Below are positions 26,206 to 38,091 of a stretch of 64,000 nucleotides of DNA, in pieces. The stretch is taken from NCBI GenBank assembly GCA_950106755.1, contig OX467091.1:10991538-11055537 (forward strand), written 5' to 3'. The stretch's first letter is position 1. Each line of letters opens with the position of its first letter. The notes below the pieces were generated by a model. The model did no database searches. It had not been told where the DNA came from and saw only the letters and a list, made by a program, of their open reading frames with translations. Both the position numbers and the translations under genes were made by a program. The DNA comes from Climacium dendroides. Lineage: Eukaryota; Streptophyta; Bryopsida; Hypnales; Climaciaceae.

Positions 26206-27959
26206 AAATTTAAGGTATAGAATTATTGTTCTATAGAAGTTTTATTCTCATTTAATTTTTCATTTTAGCCAATAGCTTTTGGTTAAATTTTTACATTTTA
26301 TTCAGCTTAGATATAATCATTATTATCATTTTTTGCAATTAAAATTTTTAGTCAATATCATCTTAGTATAATTATATTGTGATATTTTCAAATTGACAAT
26401 TTTTAATAAAACATGTATAACAACAAGAACTTCTATGAACTTCATAATAAGCTAAGACATTTTTTATTAACTCAATAATCTACCAACCCAAGCTTGTGGG
26501 ATTGATAGATTATTCTATAATATAGAGAAATAGTTTGATCACCAAGGATTTAGAAATTAAATATTCAATTTAATGAAACACTCTGTAGCCAAATTACCTT
26601 CAACAACTCTATACACTACAATTTATTAATTAACTTTCTCTCATACACACAACATACACAACTTATTTGTAAATTGAAAGCTACAAATATATTTACAATT
26701 TGAGCATAAGTTAACAACTGAGCCATACCACTTGTATGAATTGAAAATTAATTTAATAGATCTTTGGACATATAGTTCCAAAAAAGTGAAGACAATTCTT
26801 CACTACAAAGGTTATAAAGTCAATTTTTTCCCTATCCCTAACAATTAGCCTATTTAATATCTAAAACAATTGTTAATTTGACTCTCATATCATATATAAA
26901 CCCGTAAAGCATTTGCTAATGGAAATAAGACAAGTTGCAACCCTATACACACATCAACAACCAAATAGATATAAAAATAAAAAATTTGGCAATGACATTT
27001 TTCAATAGTAGACTCAAGACATTCCAACCTTGTGAGGCAAATATCATATAAAAGAAATGTTGTGGGGCATTGGGCATACTACTACTTAACACATACTTCT
27101 CTCCAATTGGCATATAAAGTGTATTGGTGTCAACCTGTGATCAATATTTTGCAAGTGATATGGCCTAAAATAATAACTTTGAAAGTGAAATATTGAAATG
27201 ACAAACCAATATTGTTTTTCCAATAGCAACACTCTTGATTTAAGGATCTTTTACACATGAAGAATATTCACTAAGTTTATATATTCAAAGTACCTGAATT
27301 TTTTGAAATTCAAAATCACATATTCTCTCAAATTAAATTGCCACATTTATGAACAAGGATAATCTTTTTTTAACTTTGATGTATTGTGTATTGTATGAAG
27401 TGTTTATGATGTACTAAATATTAAGATACTTTGATAAAATTGGTTGGATTTGTCTCAAGATCCATATCCACCCACATATTCAGATCATTTTAATTGCTCA
27501 TGGTATTGCAATTTTTTTAATAGGTAGCACAGAATAACAAATCTCAACACATAATACACTTGCTTGCAAAATCTACATTTCATCTTTAAAATTTGCAATT
27601 TCAAATGCCATTCATGCCATTCTTCTTTGTAGGCTAGAATTCTAAAATCCCTTCTTGCAAATCCATATTCCTTTGAAATCTTTGACTCACTCCATTTGAT
27701 TCAAATTAAGCACAGACTTGGTGCATCAATCCCTTAATTCCTCATGTCCCAATGTCTCCTCAAGGAACAAATAGGAATTTGGGTAGGCTCGTGTGATCTC
27801 AATTTTTGGTGTTATTTTTTTTTTAATTTTTTAAGATAGAAAAACAGATTAGAATTCTAGAAATAAATTTTCTATTTCAATATGTGTCTAAAAACAAAAG
27901 TTGTGCCATCAAATCTAAAAATAATCTTGTTTAAGCATCACAAAAATTGTAAGCCTGTA
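26206..27959. other. AT-rich stretch without recognised features
   Basis: Very AT-rich. No coding region, transposon terminus or tandem repeat that I can support. Confidence 0.55.
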
Positions 27960-28640
27960 AGGGCTTATTTTTTTTTCTTATAGAACAAATTTTTTTGTTT
28001 GGAAATCTTTAATTCATTCCATTTGGATAAGTGAAGAAAAAGTAGTGGAACATTTTGTTTTGTAGACATTTAGAGCTTCATTATGAAAAAAGAACATAGT
28101 AATTTTGTTTTGAATTCAATTTTTACAATTTAGAAGAATATCCACAAGAAATAGTTTTTTTTAATACAATAATCTCATTGTTGGGATTTGCATATTTGAA
28201 TCCATTTAAGAACTATTAATGATTTAGTGTTTCATTCCATCTCTCACCTACTTGTATCCTACATTTTTTTAAAGGATGAAATTCAATAAAAAAAATTCCA
28301 AGCTCTCAACTAGTCAACTCAATTTCTTCAATTTGAAAAATTTAAAATCAAATTCTTTGGTGCAAAAATTGAAGTTAAGAGGATTCAAAACTATTTTATA
28401 ATCTAATGTGGTAATGTATCCTTAAGGATTTTTCATCAAAATGCAAATATCTTCTAATCTACGTGGTCAAAACTTTACAAAAGTTTTATCACATGTTCTA
28501 ATACAAAGTTGCATAAGATCCAATGGTTCAATATCCAATTTTTTTTCTTCTATTTTTCCTATTTTCTTGCCTCAATGCTAAAGACATGGCAATATTGAGT
28601 GTTTTTTGGACAAGAAAGACCTTTGAACTTTAGGAAGTGA
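27960..28640 (-). repeat. dispersed AT-rich repeat family, inverted copy
   Basis: Read on the minus strand, it carries the family blocks in order: GGATCTTATGCAACTTTG, then AAACACTAAATCATTAATAG, then CAACAATGAGATTATTGT. It is therefore a copy in opposite orientation to those at 4260 and 24530. Confidence 0.55.
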
Positions 28641-28686
28641 GGACTAAACCTTCAAATTTTAAATAACAAATGAATATATATATGTA

Positions 28687-29433
28687 CTCCCTCTTCCCTC
28701 AAATGATCTTCTAGTTGGACATGCAAAATGTTTGGAATTTTTTTTCTAAAACAATATTATTTCAACTTGTTTCAAGTTGTAAGTAGAGTTTGGTGCACTC
28801 CTATTATTTGAAAACTTTGAATTCTAGAGTCCTTTTTCAAAATGTAATCTTCCTTTTGTTTCAAAATGATTTTCCGACTAGACAAAATGTTTGGAATTAA
28901 GGTTGAAATTAACATTCTTTCAACCCTTTTCAAGGTCTATGTAAGTAGAGTTTGGTGCACTTTTATTGTCTTGAAACTTTGAGTTTTGGAGCCCTTTTCA
29001 AAATTGTAGTTTCTTGTATTGAAAATTGGAAATTTGAGGGCATTTTCAAGGAGCATTAATGGACACTCAATTGTTGAGTGTGAGGTGGTCATTTTGTAGG
29101 TGGTTAGTATGGGCCTAGGATCATGTGTAGACCTCTATTCTACCTCCTAGAAAAGCCCATAGCTTCATTTCCTTCAATTGAGCAATATTGAAGGAGATGC
29201 AAAAAACAAAAATAAACAATGCTGATTGATCCTTTTAATCATTTCATTTGTTTTTTGATTGATGATTGCATAGAAGGAGGGAGAACCACCAACTAGAGTT
29301 ACTTTCTCGGTTCAAAATAACAATCAAAAGCCAATCAAATTTGCCCAATTCACAGTATCACAACATGCAACAAAAAGATCATTTTGGAGCAAATTTTTTA
29401 GGGGACCTGGAAGGTTATTTTGGGATGGGGGAG
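28687..29433. mobile_element. Stowaway-like MITE, about 750 bp
   Basis: Left end CTCCCTCTTCCCTCAAATGA and right end GGGATGGGGGAG, imperfect inverted counterparts, flanked by TA on both sides (28685-28686 and 29434-29435). CTCCCTC termini with a TA duplication characterise Stowaway (Tc1/mariner-derived) elements. A second internal block near 28856 (TTTGTTTCAAAATGATTTTC) repeats the left subterminal part, so the element has an internal duplication. Confidence 0.75.
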
Positions 29434-29435
29434 TA

Positions 29436-30344
29436 ATTATTAAGCACACAAAGTCTTGTTTTTCTTACCATCTAAATGTGTATAGATTCTTGTATTAATT
29501 TTTTTAGATTTATACGGTATAAGATTTTGAAAAAATTCCACTCTTAATATTCTACAATTTGTGTGATATGAATATGTTTCACCTTAAAAATTCCCTTTTC
29601 AAAAAATGTCACATTAAAAACAACTTGGATAAATAATTAAAATAAAACATATTTAAAAATCACCATAATTAAAAACAAGCATTTTGAGCATAAAAAAATC
29701 AATCTTCTAAAATTTGATGTTCAATCTTGATCAATTTTTGGAGGAATTTTGTATTTTTGGGATTTTCAACTTTTGTTGAAAATGATTTGTTAGTATAGTA
29801 GTTGATATAATTGTATGGAGTTGATATAATCATAAGGCTATGGGACTTGTGGATCATATTTTACAACTTCTGTTTAATATCTATCATTAATTTATTCTCC
29901 TAAGTTACATTTTATAATACACCTTCATAATTTTGGACTACCCCTAGTACCTAAGGGTTAAAATACTCTTGTACTATATCACATAATACATGTTGGACCA
30001 CTAGGTAGGACCTTTCATTATGATCAAGTTTGTATTCAATATCATACCTTGATAAATTTAGATATTAAATAGACATTCATTACAAAATATTCACTAGCAC
30101 AAAATTTAATTTTGGTAGTAGATTTGAAAAATCTATTTGATAGATTTTTGACTTTTTATAATTTTTGTATACAATATTTAAATGTCATTTTTAAACTTTA
30201 CTAAGTTTAGTTGCAATTTTCATCTAAAAGATTGAATATTATTACCTTAAAACACAATGACAACTATTAAGGAAATTTGTTGAATAATAAGTGATCTAAT
30301 TTTCATTGTTGAACTTGTGATTGCTTTTCTCTTCACCAATACTA
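29436..30344. other. AT-rich stretch without recognised features
   Basis: No gene or transposon terminus seen. Some GTTGATATAATT-type short repeats near 29800. Confidence 0.5.
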
Positions 30345-31325
30345 GTGTGCCCTATGCCATTGCCACAATCAAAACAAAAGTAAAAGTAAAATTTCTAATT
30401 TTTAAGTTCATAAAAACTTCAAAATTTAATAACTTTCACACCATATGTCTGAACGCCACAAAACCAAGCCGGTGTATCCCTCCTCATTGAGGGCTTTCTG
30501 ATGGTATCAAGCATGTGACCAAGGGATGCACGATCCGGGAGATCTCAACGTGACAAACAAATAAATAAAACAAAACAAAACAAAATAAACAAACAAACAA
30601 ATTTAATGTATAGATTAAAGTTGTATAAAACTAAATTAAGTTCTCTTTGTACCAACTAGTGTGCCCTGTGTTGTTGCCTCAAAAGTAAAACTAATTTTTT
30701 AATCTTTTAAGAATAAAAAATAACTCAAAAATCCATAACTTTTCTATTGTGAATTGGAATGCCATGAAACCAAGCCCGTGCACCCCTCCTCGCCGAGAGC
30801 TTTCCAACGATACCAAGATTGTGACCAAAATATAAGTAAAACTAATTTTCTAATTTTTTACAATAAAAAACAACTAAAAATGCATAACTTTCTCACCGCG
30901 AGTCAAAATGCCACGAAACAAAGCTCATGCACCCCTCCTCGCTAAGGGCTTTCCGACAATACCAAGATTGTGACCAAAATATAAGTAAAAGTAATTTTCT
31001 AATTTTTTAGAACCAAAAACAACTCGAAAATGCACAACTTTCTCACCGTGAGTCAGAATGCCACGAAACAAAGCCCGTGCACCCCTCCTCGTCTAGGGCT
31101 TTCTGAAGGTATCAAGATTGTGACCAAAATATAAGAAAAAATAATTTTCTAAATTTTTAGAATTGAAAATAAGTCAAAATCATAACTTTCACACCATACG
31201 TCAAAATGCCACAAAACCAAGCCGGTGCACCCCTCCTTGCCGAGGGCTTTCGAACGGTACCAAGCACATGACTAGGGGACGCACAGTCCGGGAGATCTCA
31301 ACGTAACAAACAAAACAAACAAACA
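30345..31325 (+). repeat. tandem array of ~149-bp units with a conserved GC-rich core
   Basis: The core motif GCCACRAAACMAAGCCSGTG occurs at 30455, 30761, 30910, 31060 and 31208. The last four are spaced 149, 150 and 148 bp and the first gap is 306 bp, about two units. Each core continues with CACCCCTCCTCG and GGGCTTTC. The first and last units end in a long form with GGGAGATCTCAACGT and an AAACAAAC tail. The middle ones end AAGATTGTGACCAAAATATAAG and run straight into the next unit. The array starts with ACTAGTGTGCCCTATGCC, like the solo copy at 25970. Confidence 0.85.
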
Positions 31326-31400
31326 AAATAAACCACATGTCTTAATAGAAGAGATGTCTTATTGAACATTTTGATAAATTTAGTATTATTTTATTATCAA

Positions 31401-32216
31401 ACTAGCGATTGGCGCTTACTATGCTATGCATTCACCATTAGAATTTCATTAGGATTTTTATGTATTACATAGAATGCAAAGCAAGAATTTCAATAAATCT
31501 TCAAATAAAAATTACTAGAATCTTCATATAATTTTTTTTATAAATAAGCATATACTAAAATAAACAATAGAAATTTAATGAATGATGAATGAAATACATG
31601 CAATGATGAATATGGTAAAATATACACATACATTAGAATGCATTAGAAATTTGACTCCATTGTTACAAAAAATGGCAACCCAAATTGAAGAATTGAAAAG
31701 AAAAAAATTATAAATCTCAAAAAACTTTGTGAACAACTTAATTGTTGTGGAATCCAAAATCACTTCAATTGAATAAATTTCTCAAAATCATTTGGTAGTA
31801 GCAATAGAAAATTGAAATCATGAAAGCTCAAAGCTCACAAAAGCACAAAATCACAAAAGTGCAAAGAAGTGTAAAGCCAAGAGAAGCAATGGATTTGCTA
31901 CCTCTATAATATCATCCTATGGATCCCCTTTAATATTACCTCAATTGCAACAACTATATTATTTCTATAATATCACCCTTTGTAAAAAGTGATATTATAA
32001 AAGTGATTGTGAAATGCTACTCTATTTCTGTAATATCACATTGCGTGATTATATGATTTCTATATATGCATGATTGGAAATATTTTTACAAAATATTTAA
32101 AATAATTATTTTAAAGACTTATGGAAATCATTATCATGCATTCTATTCAAATATATCAAAATTTTACTAATATGTGATACAATGAATGCGTAGCATAGCA
32201 AGCACGAGCCCCTAGT
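31401..32216. mobile_element. fold-back element with ACTAG termini
   Basis: Left end ACTAGCGATTGGCGCTTACT followed by ATGCTATGCATTCA. The right end, read on the minus strand, is ACTAGGGGCTCGTGCTTGCT followed by ATGCTACGCATTCA. The ends are imperfect inverted copies and the interior is AT-rich and non-coding. Each end read outward finishes CTAG before T, which fits the CTRR rule of Helitron 3' ends, but a subterminal hairpin is not convincing, so the superfamily is open. Confidence 0.6.
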
Positions 32217-35200
32217 ATTAATGGTAGCATTTGTGATATTACAGAGGGAGTTATGATTTTAGTAGTATGATGTATACTTTGTGCCACAAAGTAGTCAAAA
32301 TCTTGACTATTATCTTCATCTATTGCTACTAAGTTTATGAATTTAGGGGGCCAATGCTATTGTAGTTAAACAAAATTTATATCCAAATAATAACATATAG
32401 ATTATATACAAGAGAAAAATTTTAAAAATGGGTGAATGACTACTTATACATATAAGATTAGTTGCAAAGAAGACAAAATAATCATAGTATTATAAGTTTT
32501 ATTAGTTTTTCAAAGCTTTTTTCAAGAGATTTCAATTGCCAATATTTTAAAAATGTTGCTTTCAATTGGTTCCTTGTGATCTCATCTCCCTAGCATTTAG
32601 GGATAGATACTACAATTAAGCACCAAAGACTTCAATTAATTTACAACCAAAAGTAACGTCTACACATTCCAATTAATTGTTGGAAGTACTATATTGCTAA
32701 AGATATAGCATTCAATAAAGCTTGAATTCCCCTATTGTGGTACAAAACAAATCCTCGTTTAACCCCTAAAGGATTGAGTTTTTTTTCAAGGAGACATTAT
32801 CAAAAACTGCAAAAACTACAAAAACTCAAAATGGTTTGTGAAGATGATATTTTTTAAAAATGGATTTTTTTCTTAAAACTTCAACTATACAAAATTGAAG
32901 TAATGAATTTTACTAAAGTGTAGATAGGCTTGGATTCAATTTGGGAAAACCAAACAAATAGTATAAGTTTGTTTTAGAGAGGCAATTAAATAGGGATGCT
33001 TTCAAATAAATTCTTAATTGGTCATTGCAACCAAAGATAATGCAAAAAAATGTTCCTTAACCACAAGTGTACATATTCTTTTCACAGATTATTCTAATTG
33101 CAAAATTTCACCCTCCACTCTTAAAGGCCACAAGGATTATGTTAATCTCCCAAATTAGTTCTTTATTTCTTTTATGCTTTATATATATTTTATTTTATCT
33201 TTAATCTTTTTCCTCATCTACTTGGGTCTTTCATTTCTTCCAAATTAAAACAATGCTACTTGGCAGAGGCTCTCCAACTTCCAAATTGGTCTGGATTACT
33301 TTGCACTTGAATGTTTGCCTCTTACTTTGGAAACAAGTGAATTTTTCTTCACTAACGTGACTTGTACGTCTTAATTTCACAATTTGGCTTGACAAAGTTT
33401 TGACACTTATAGGAGTTGCACATTCTACTCACCAATTTGGAACCCAGACAAGGATAACCTAATTAAATTGCAAAGTTTGATGAATCCCCTTCACTTGCTA
33501 TATGGAATATAACATGTGAACTTGAACTTGCACACACTTGACTCACACTTAGATTTCTTTAACTTCTTAATTAAGCAATTAACTCAATAGCTATAAATTG
33601 GTTCCCACTCAGTAAAACATGTAGTCCTGACCACATAAACCATACTAAATAAATAAATACTCTTAATATTCACTTAATTTCTCAGATTGCAATCAAGTTT
33701 TGAAACCATTCATTAGCATACATACTTCAAATTTTCCATTAGGTGTTAATCTCTCTCCTCATTAAATTTTTCTTAGCAAAAAGATACTAGTTTGGTACAT
33801 AATTTCAGATCATATTAAGTTGAATTGGTGAGTAAATCATCATTACAAATTTAAATGTTCAATTACTCAATTTGTTCTTCCCATAACATCTCACCATCTT
33901 CACATCAAATCTACACCATAATTTGTTGCCATCACAACAACCACCATAATTGTCTCAACCAATTACAATTCCGAATCACATTCAATTCCAAAACACTCAA
34001 TCTCACATCTCATCATACACAACAAAAACAAAAAATTACATAGCTGATTTTGGGCTGGGATATGCATTGAGCTCTCTCCAAGTAGGTGAGAAAAATGAAG
34101 AAGATGACCTCCTAATAGGAATCCACCCCAAAATTATCAGCACCAAAGTTGACATCCCAACTACCAATTAATTGACCGACCTAAATTTCCAAATTAGACA
34201 TCCAAATCACCTAGCTAGCAACCTTGTCACTTGCATACTACCAATTAGGATTGAAATTTCAATTTGTTTTGTCTATTTGACAATCCCACCTCAAATTGCC
34301 TCAAACTTTTGTTTCACTCCAATTAGGCAACATCATCTCTCACTTGGTAAATACTAACACATGATACCCCTAAATTCCCAAAAGAACATGGTAAAAACAA
34401 CTCCCAACTTGGTCAAATAACATTCAAAACTTACCAAATTGGAACACAAACTAGCCAACAACCTAGGAAAAACTAAAATAATACACACAAATATACACCA
34501 AAAATTTCAAAAATTCACTCCACCTAGGTTATCTACACAAAGTGTAGAAAAACTTTTAGCCCATTTCACCACACGGATTGAAAGATTATAATGTTCCAAA
34601 TCTGAAAAAAAGTTTTTTTTGTCACTACTTGACAGGGTCACTTGCCTTTGGGCCCTTTTGGGGAATTTTTTTTCCTCTACACAAGATTGAGTCTCTTTAC
34701 CATTCATTTGTATACTTTTTTAGGTACACTCATGCAAAAATTTGGAAGCAAATTCAAGTTATAACAATGTCTAAATGACCCTACAATACAAAAGGGATAA
34801 AAAATTGGTTCAATACTTTCCAATTTTTGCAAAAATTTTGAGCATGGAGAAAATATATCTTGGAAAATTTGATTGGTGAAAAATATACATAACACCACAT
34901 TCTACAAGTAATACTTTTTTTATGATGAAAAAAATTTCTTTTTGCATGTATGCTAATTTTCTCTCTCCTTTTGTCCATAGTCCTTGCAAAACTAATGTAT
35001 GTCACCAAGCAACAATGGGTCCCCTTTTCTCCTACTTGCATCCCTAGTGTGATCCCTAGTCCAGAGAACATACTTGGGCCATTAGCACTAGCATCAAGAG
35101 TCATTGAAGGGAACATATGTATTTTCATACAAATGTAAATCAAAATATGTGGAATTCACCATTGAATGATAATGTCATTTGTTGAAAACAAAATTGTACT

Positions 35201-36850
35201 ACATACATAGTAATCATAAATTCCATTAGTAACTCACCATTCATTCTTTGTTGCGTGCTAGAACATCATAATATGTTTCAAAATATCCCATATAGATAGA
35301 CATAAGCTTCCCATCACAATTCTAGCAAAATGTTCATGGCTACCTAGCACAATCACTACAAACAACATAAATTTCCCTTGTATTTGAAGTAGATTGGTAA
35401 CAATATGATTGTCTCTATGCTTAGCATTTCCTCTCCAGTCATGCAAAAGGTGTCAACATAATTTACTTTGAAACTACAGATGAATCATAGGCCTTGTTTG
35501 ATTTTTGCCATTCTAGCTTTTTGTCAACATGCATGATGTACATGTTGACAATAAACATGTCTAGTAGAAATAGAAACACTTGGTGCCACCACTTATGTGA
35601 CTAATTTAGAGTACAATACAAAGTGTGTGATTGATTTGCTACATCAACTTTATGCATATGCATGGCTTATTTAGGATGAAACGATGAAGTTTGAATGTAA
35701 TCCCTTATGGCTCTATTATTTCTTGGCATAGTCAATACTAGAAATTCACAAGGAAATTGAATAGGTTGAGCATGCATTGACAAAAGAAGTACTAGTCTTT
35801 TATCCTTCTAAACAACAAAAGTCATTGCCCTTGATTCGCGCATGTACCATTCTAAGGTCTCTTGTACACTTCTATTGTAAGATTTTGTGCCCTTCAATGC
35901 TAAAAGAATGCCAACTCGGTTTGTGTGTAGAGTTCTTATAGCATAAATGCCTCTCTCTTGGTACCATTTTGTTGTTGTCAAATCATATTGAGTGATTTAC
36001 AACCCAAACAAATGTACTATATACAACCCTTACAAACTAATGTCTTGCATTCAAAAAGATTGTAGTGGAAATAATTGTTTTTGTTGCTAAATACAAAATA
36101 AAATGACTAAATTTTTTTTTGTATTACAACATATATCTTCAAATCTTTTCAAAGTAGATGCACCAACAGTTCAAATTGCAACCTATAGATCATCTATGAT
36201 TGTAAACGAACTCTTAAGCCTTTGATTCATCGAGAATCTTCAAATTCCATTCAAATTAATATTATTTATATTATTTTCTATATATAATTTTTTGAAGCAC
36301 ACATATATCAATCTTTTACAATTCTCATGGGGTGGATCTTGAATGGTGCACAACAATATGTAGAAAAATATTCAAGTCATGCAAGCTCAAAAAAGAAGCA
36401 TAGGCAATTTTCAAAGTGATTATGAAATCCACCTCAATAATTGAGTCTATGAGGTGGTTAGCTTTGAAATTCATTTACTTTCAAACTGCAATTGCTTTTT
36501 GCTTCATGTTTTTTTAGGATTGTAGTATACACAGGACACTACAACTTTCATGATTGCTCATTTGAATTTTGTCCACTTATTTTCAACATATGGTGCACAG
36601 AGTGAAATTGAACACACCATAGAATCGGTTCTTGGAGTCACTGTAGAGGGCAGTGAACTCACACTTGCAAAACATTCTATCCACAAAAATCACAACCTCA
36701 GAATACACATCTCCCTACATTCAGCAACTATCCGTATTTTTCTCTGAATCACCAAACAATCGTCAAAATCGTCCAAAGCTTGAAAAGAACACAACAATAA
36801 AATCACACTTGCCAGTGGCAAAGATCTCCTTGCAAGCAACCCATCATCTC
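32217..36850. other. long AT-rich stretch without recognised features
   Basis: About 4.6 kb with no reading frame resembling a protein. Scattered frames of 60-120 codons (for example 34781-35143) are Phe/Ile/Lys-rich and look incidental. I found no transposon pair of ends here. Confidence 0.55.
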
Positions 36851-37450
36851 CATTGCAGAAAACAGACAATTCCATTTCAAAAGTCCGAATCATAAGTGCC
36901 GCGAAATTCCAATCCTTCACAGGCCCAAACCTAAAATGCCGTCTAAAGATGTGGAGTACCAAATTCAGTACCTGAACAGCCAGTTCCTAAACATTGTTAC
37001 TAATTGCAGTTCCCTGTGCAAACAGACACTTATAAAACAGCATCTCAAATCTTGGGAAAAACACACACAGGAAACTCCTAATTGCAAAAAGCAGACACTG
37101 ATTCCATTTCAGAAGCCTGAATCACATGTATCGCAAAATTCAGAGGCCTTCGACCTGCAACGATGCCACTTACAGAAGTGAAGTATGGAGTCAATACCGA
37201 AACAATCAGCTCCTAAACATTGTCACTCATTGTGCTTTCCTGTGCAAACAGACTTGTAGAGCACCATCTCAAAGATTGGAAAAAAAAGGAAATAAAACAG
37301 AAAACTCATAATTGCTTGTGACATATAAATCCACCCTCTCCATTGCAAAAACCAGACACGGATTCCATTTCAAAAGTGTGAATCATATGTAACGCAAAAT
37401 TCAGAGGCATTCGACCTACAACGACACCGTTTACAGAAGTGGAGTACCGA
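36851..37450. repeat. three tandem imperfect ~230-260-bp repeats downstream of FdC1
   Basis: Units begin at about 36851, 37081 and 37341 with ATTGCAAAAAnCAGACACnG or similar, then ATTCCATTTC. They continue with a TGTGCAAACAGAC block and a CAnCATCTCAAA block. The second and third also share AATTCAGAGGC and TTCGACCT. They end about 170 bp from the FdC1 stop codon, on its 3' side. Confidence 0.75.
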
Positions 37451-37620
37451 ATTAGTACCTACATAATCAGTTTCCTAACCATTCTCTCTCGAGCCCCTCA
37501 ACTTGCAGCTTCCAACTCTTTTAGGGTTTCTTCCGTGCCTCAATTTGCCAAGGCTTCAGCATCCTCAGCTTTAACTACCGAACGTGGTAAGGTATGGTAC
37601 GATTGTAAGTCTTGGACCAG

Positions 37621-38091
37621 TCAGTCATCGGCAGTGGCCAGCTGCAGGGAGAGGAGCTCCTCCTCGGGAATGGAGCGGATGTAGCAATCGGATTGCGGAT
37701 ACGCCACGCACATGAGCGCGTAGCCCCGCTCCTTGACATCGTCGCTCAGCATGCCTTGGTCTTGGTCAACGCTGCCTCTTTCCAGCTTCGCAGGGCAGGT
37801 CATGCACACTCCCAGCTGACAATCGTAAGGGACTTCCAGGCCGGCCTCAATCGCCACCGAGAGAATGGTCTCACCTTCAGGAACCTCCAGCACGTGTTTC
37901 TGCCCCTCGTGCTCAATTTCTACCTTGTAACTTTGGGCCCTACATTGCAATCGGTCGAAGCGGCGTTGTCTTGAATTCAGACTTACGGATGTCGAAAATC
38001 GTTTCTCTAACCCTTGAGTGAAGGTGGTGGAGGTGGTGGTGGTCGCTAATCTGGCAACAGTCTGAGGGGCAGACGCCAGAGACATCGCCAT
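37621..38091 (-). CDS. FdC1: chloroplast ferredoxin-like protein FdC1, [2Fe-2S]
   Basis: Single-exon gene for a 156-residue plant-type ferredoxin, an electron carrier of the chloroplast stroma. The first in-frame ATG is at 38091 (MAMSLASAPQTV). The first ~50 residues are rich in Ser, Thr and Arg and lack acidic residues at the very start, as in a plastid transit peptide. The cluster-binding cysteines are at residues 91, 96, 99 and 128 (CQLGVCMTC, then LMC), giving the CX4CX2CX28C spacing. The extended C-terminus EEELLSLQLATADD is what distinguishes FdC1 from photosynthetic ferredoxins and supports the assignment. Family knowledge: FdC1 accepts electrons from photosystem I but reduces NADP poorly. 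Intron-less, as I recall for the Arabidopsis gene. No near neighbour on the same strand. Confidence 0.95.
   Translation of the reverse strand: MAMSLASAPQTVARLATTTTSTTFTQGLEKRFSTSVSLNSRQRRFDRLQCRAQSYKVEIEHEGQKHVLEVPEGETILSVAIEAGLEVPYDCQLGVCMTCPAKLERGSVDQDQGMLSDDVKERGYALMCVAYPQSDCYIRSIPEEELLSLQLATADD

Noticed and set aside
30345..31325. Regular repeats resembling a CRISPR array
   Set aside because: Units are ~149 bp, contiguous and eukaryotic; there are no short identical repeats with unique spacers and no cas genes.
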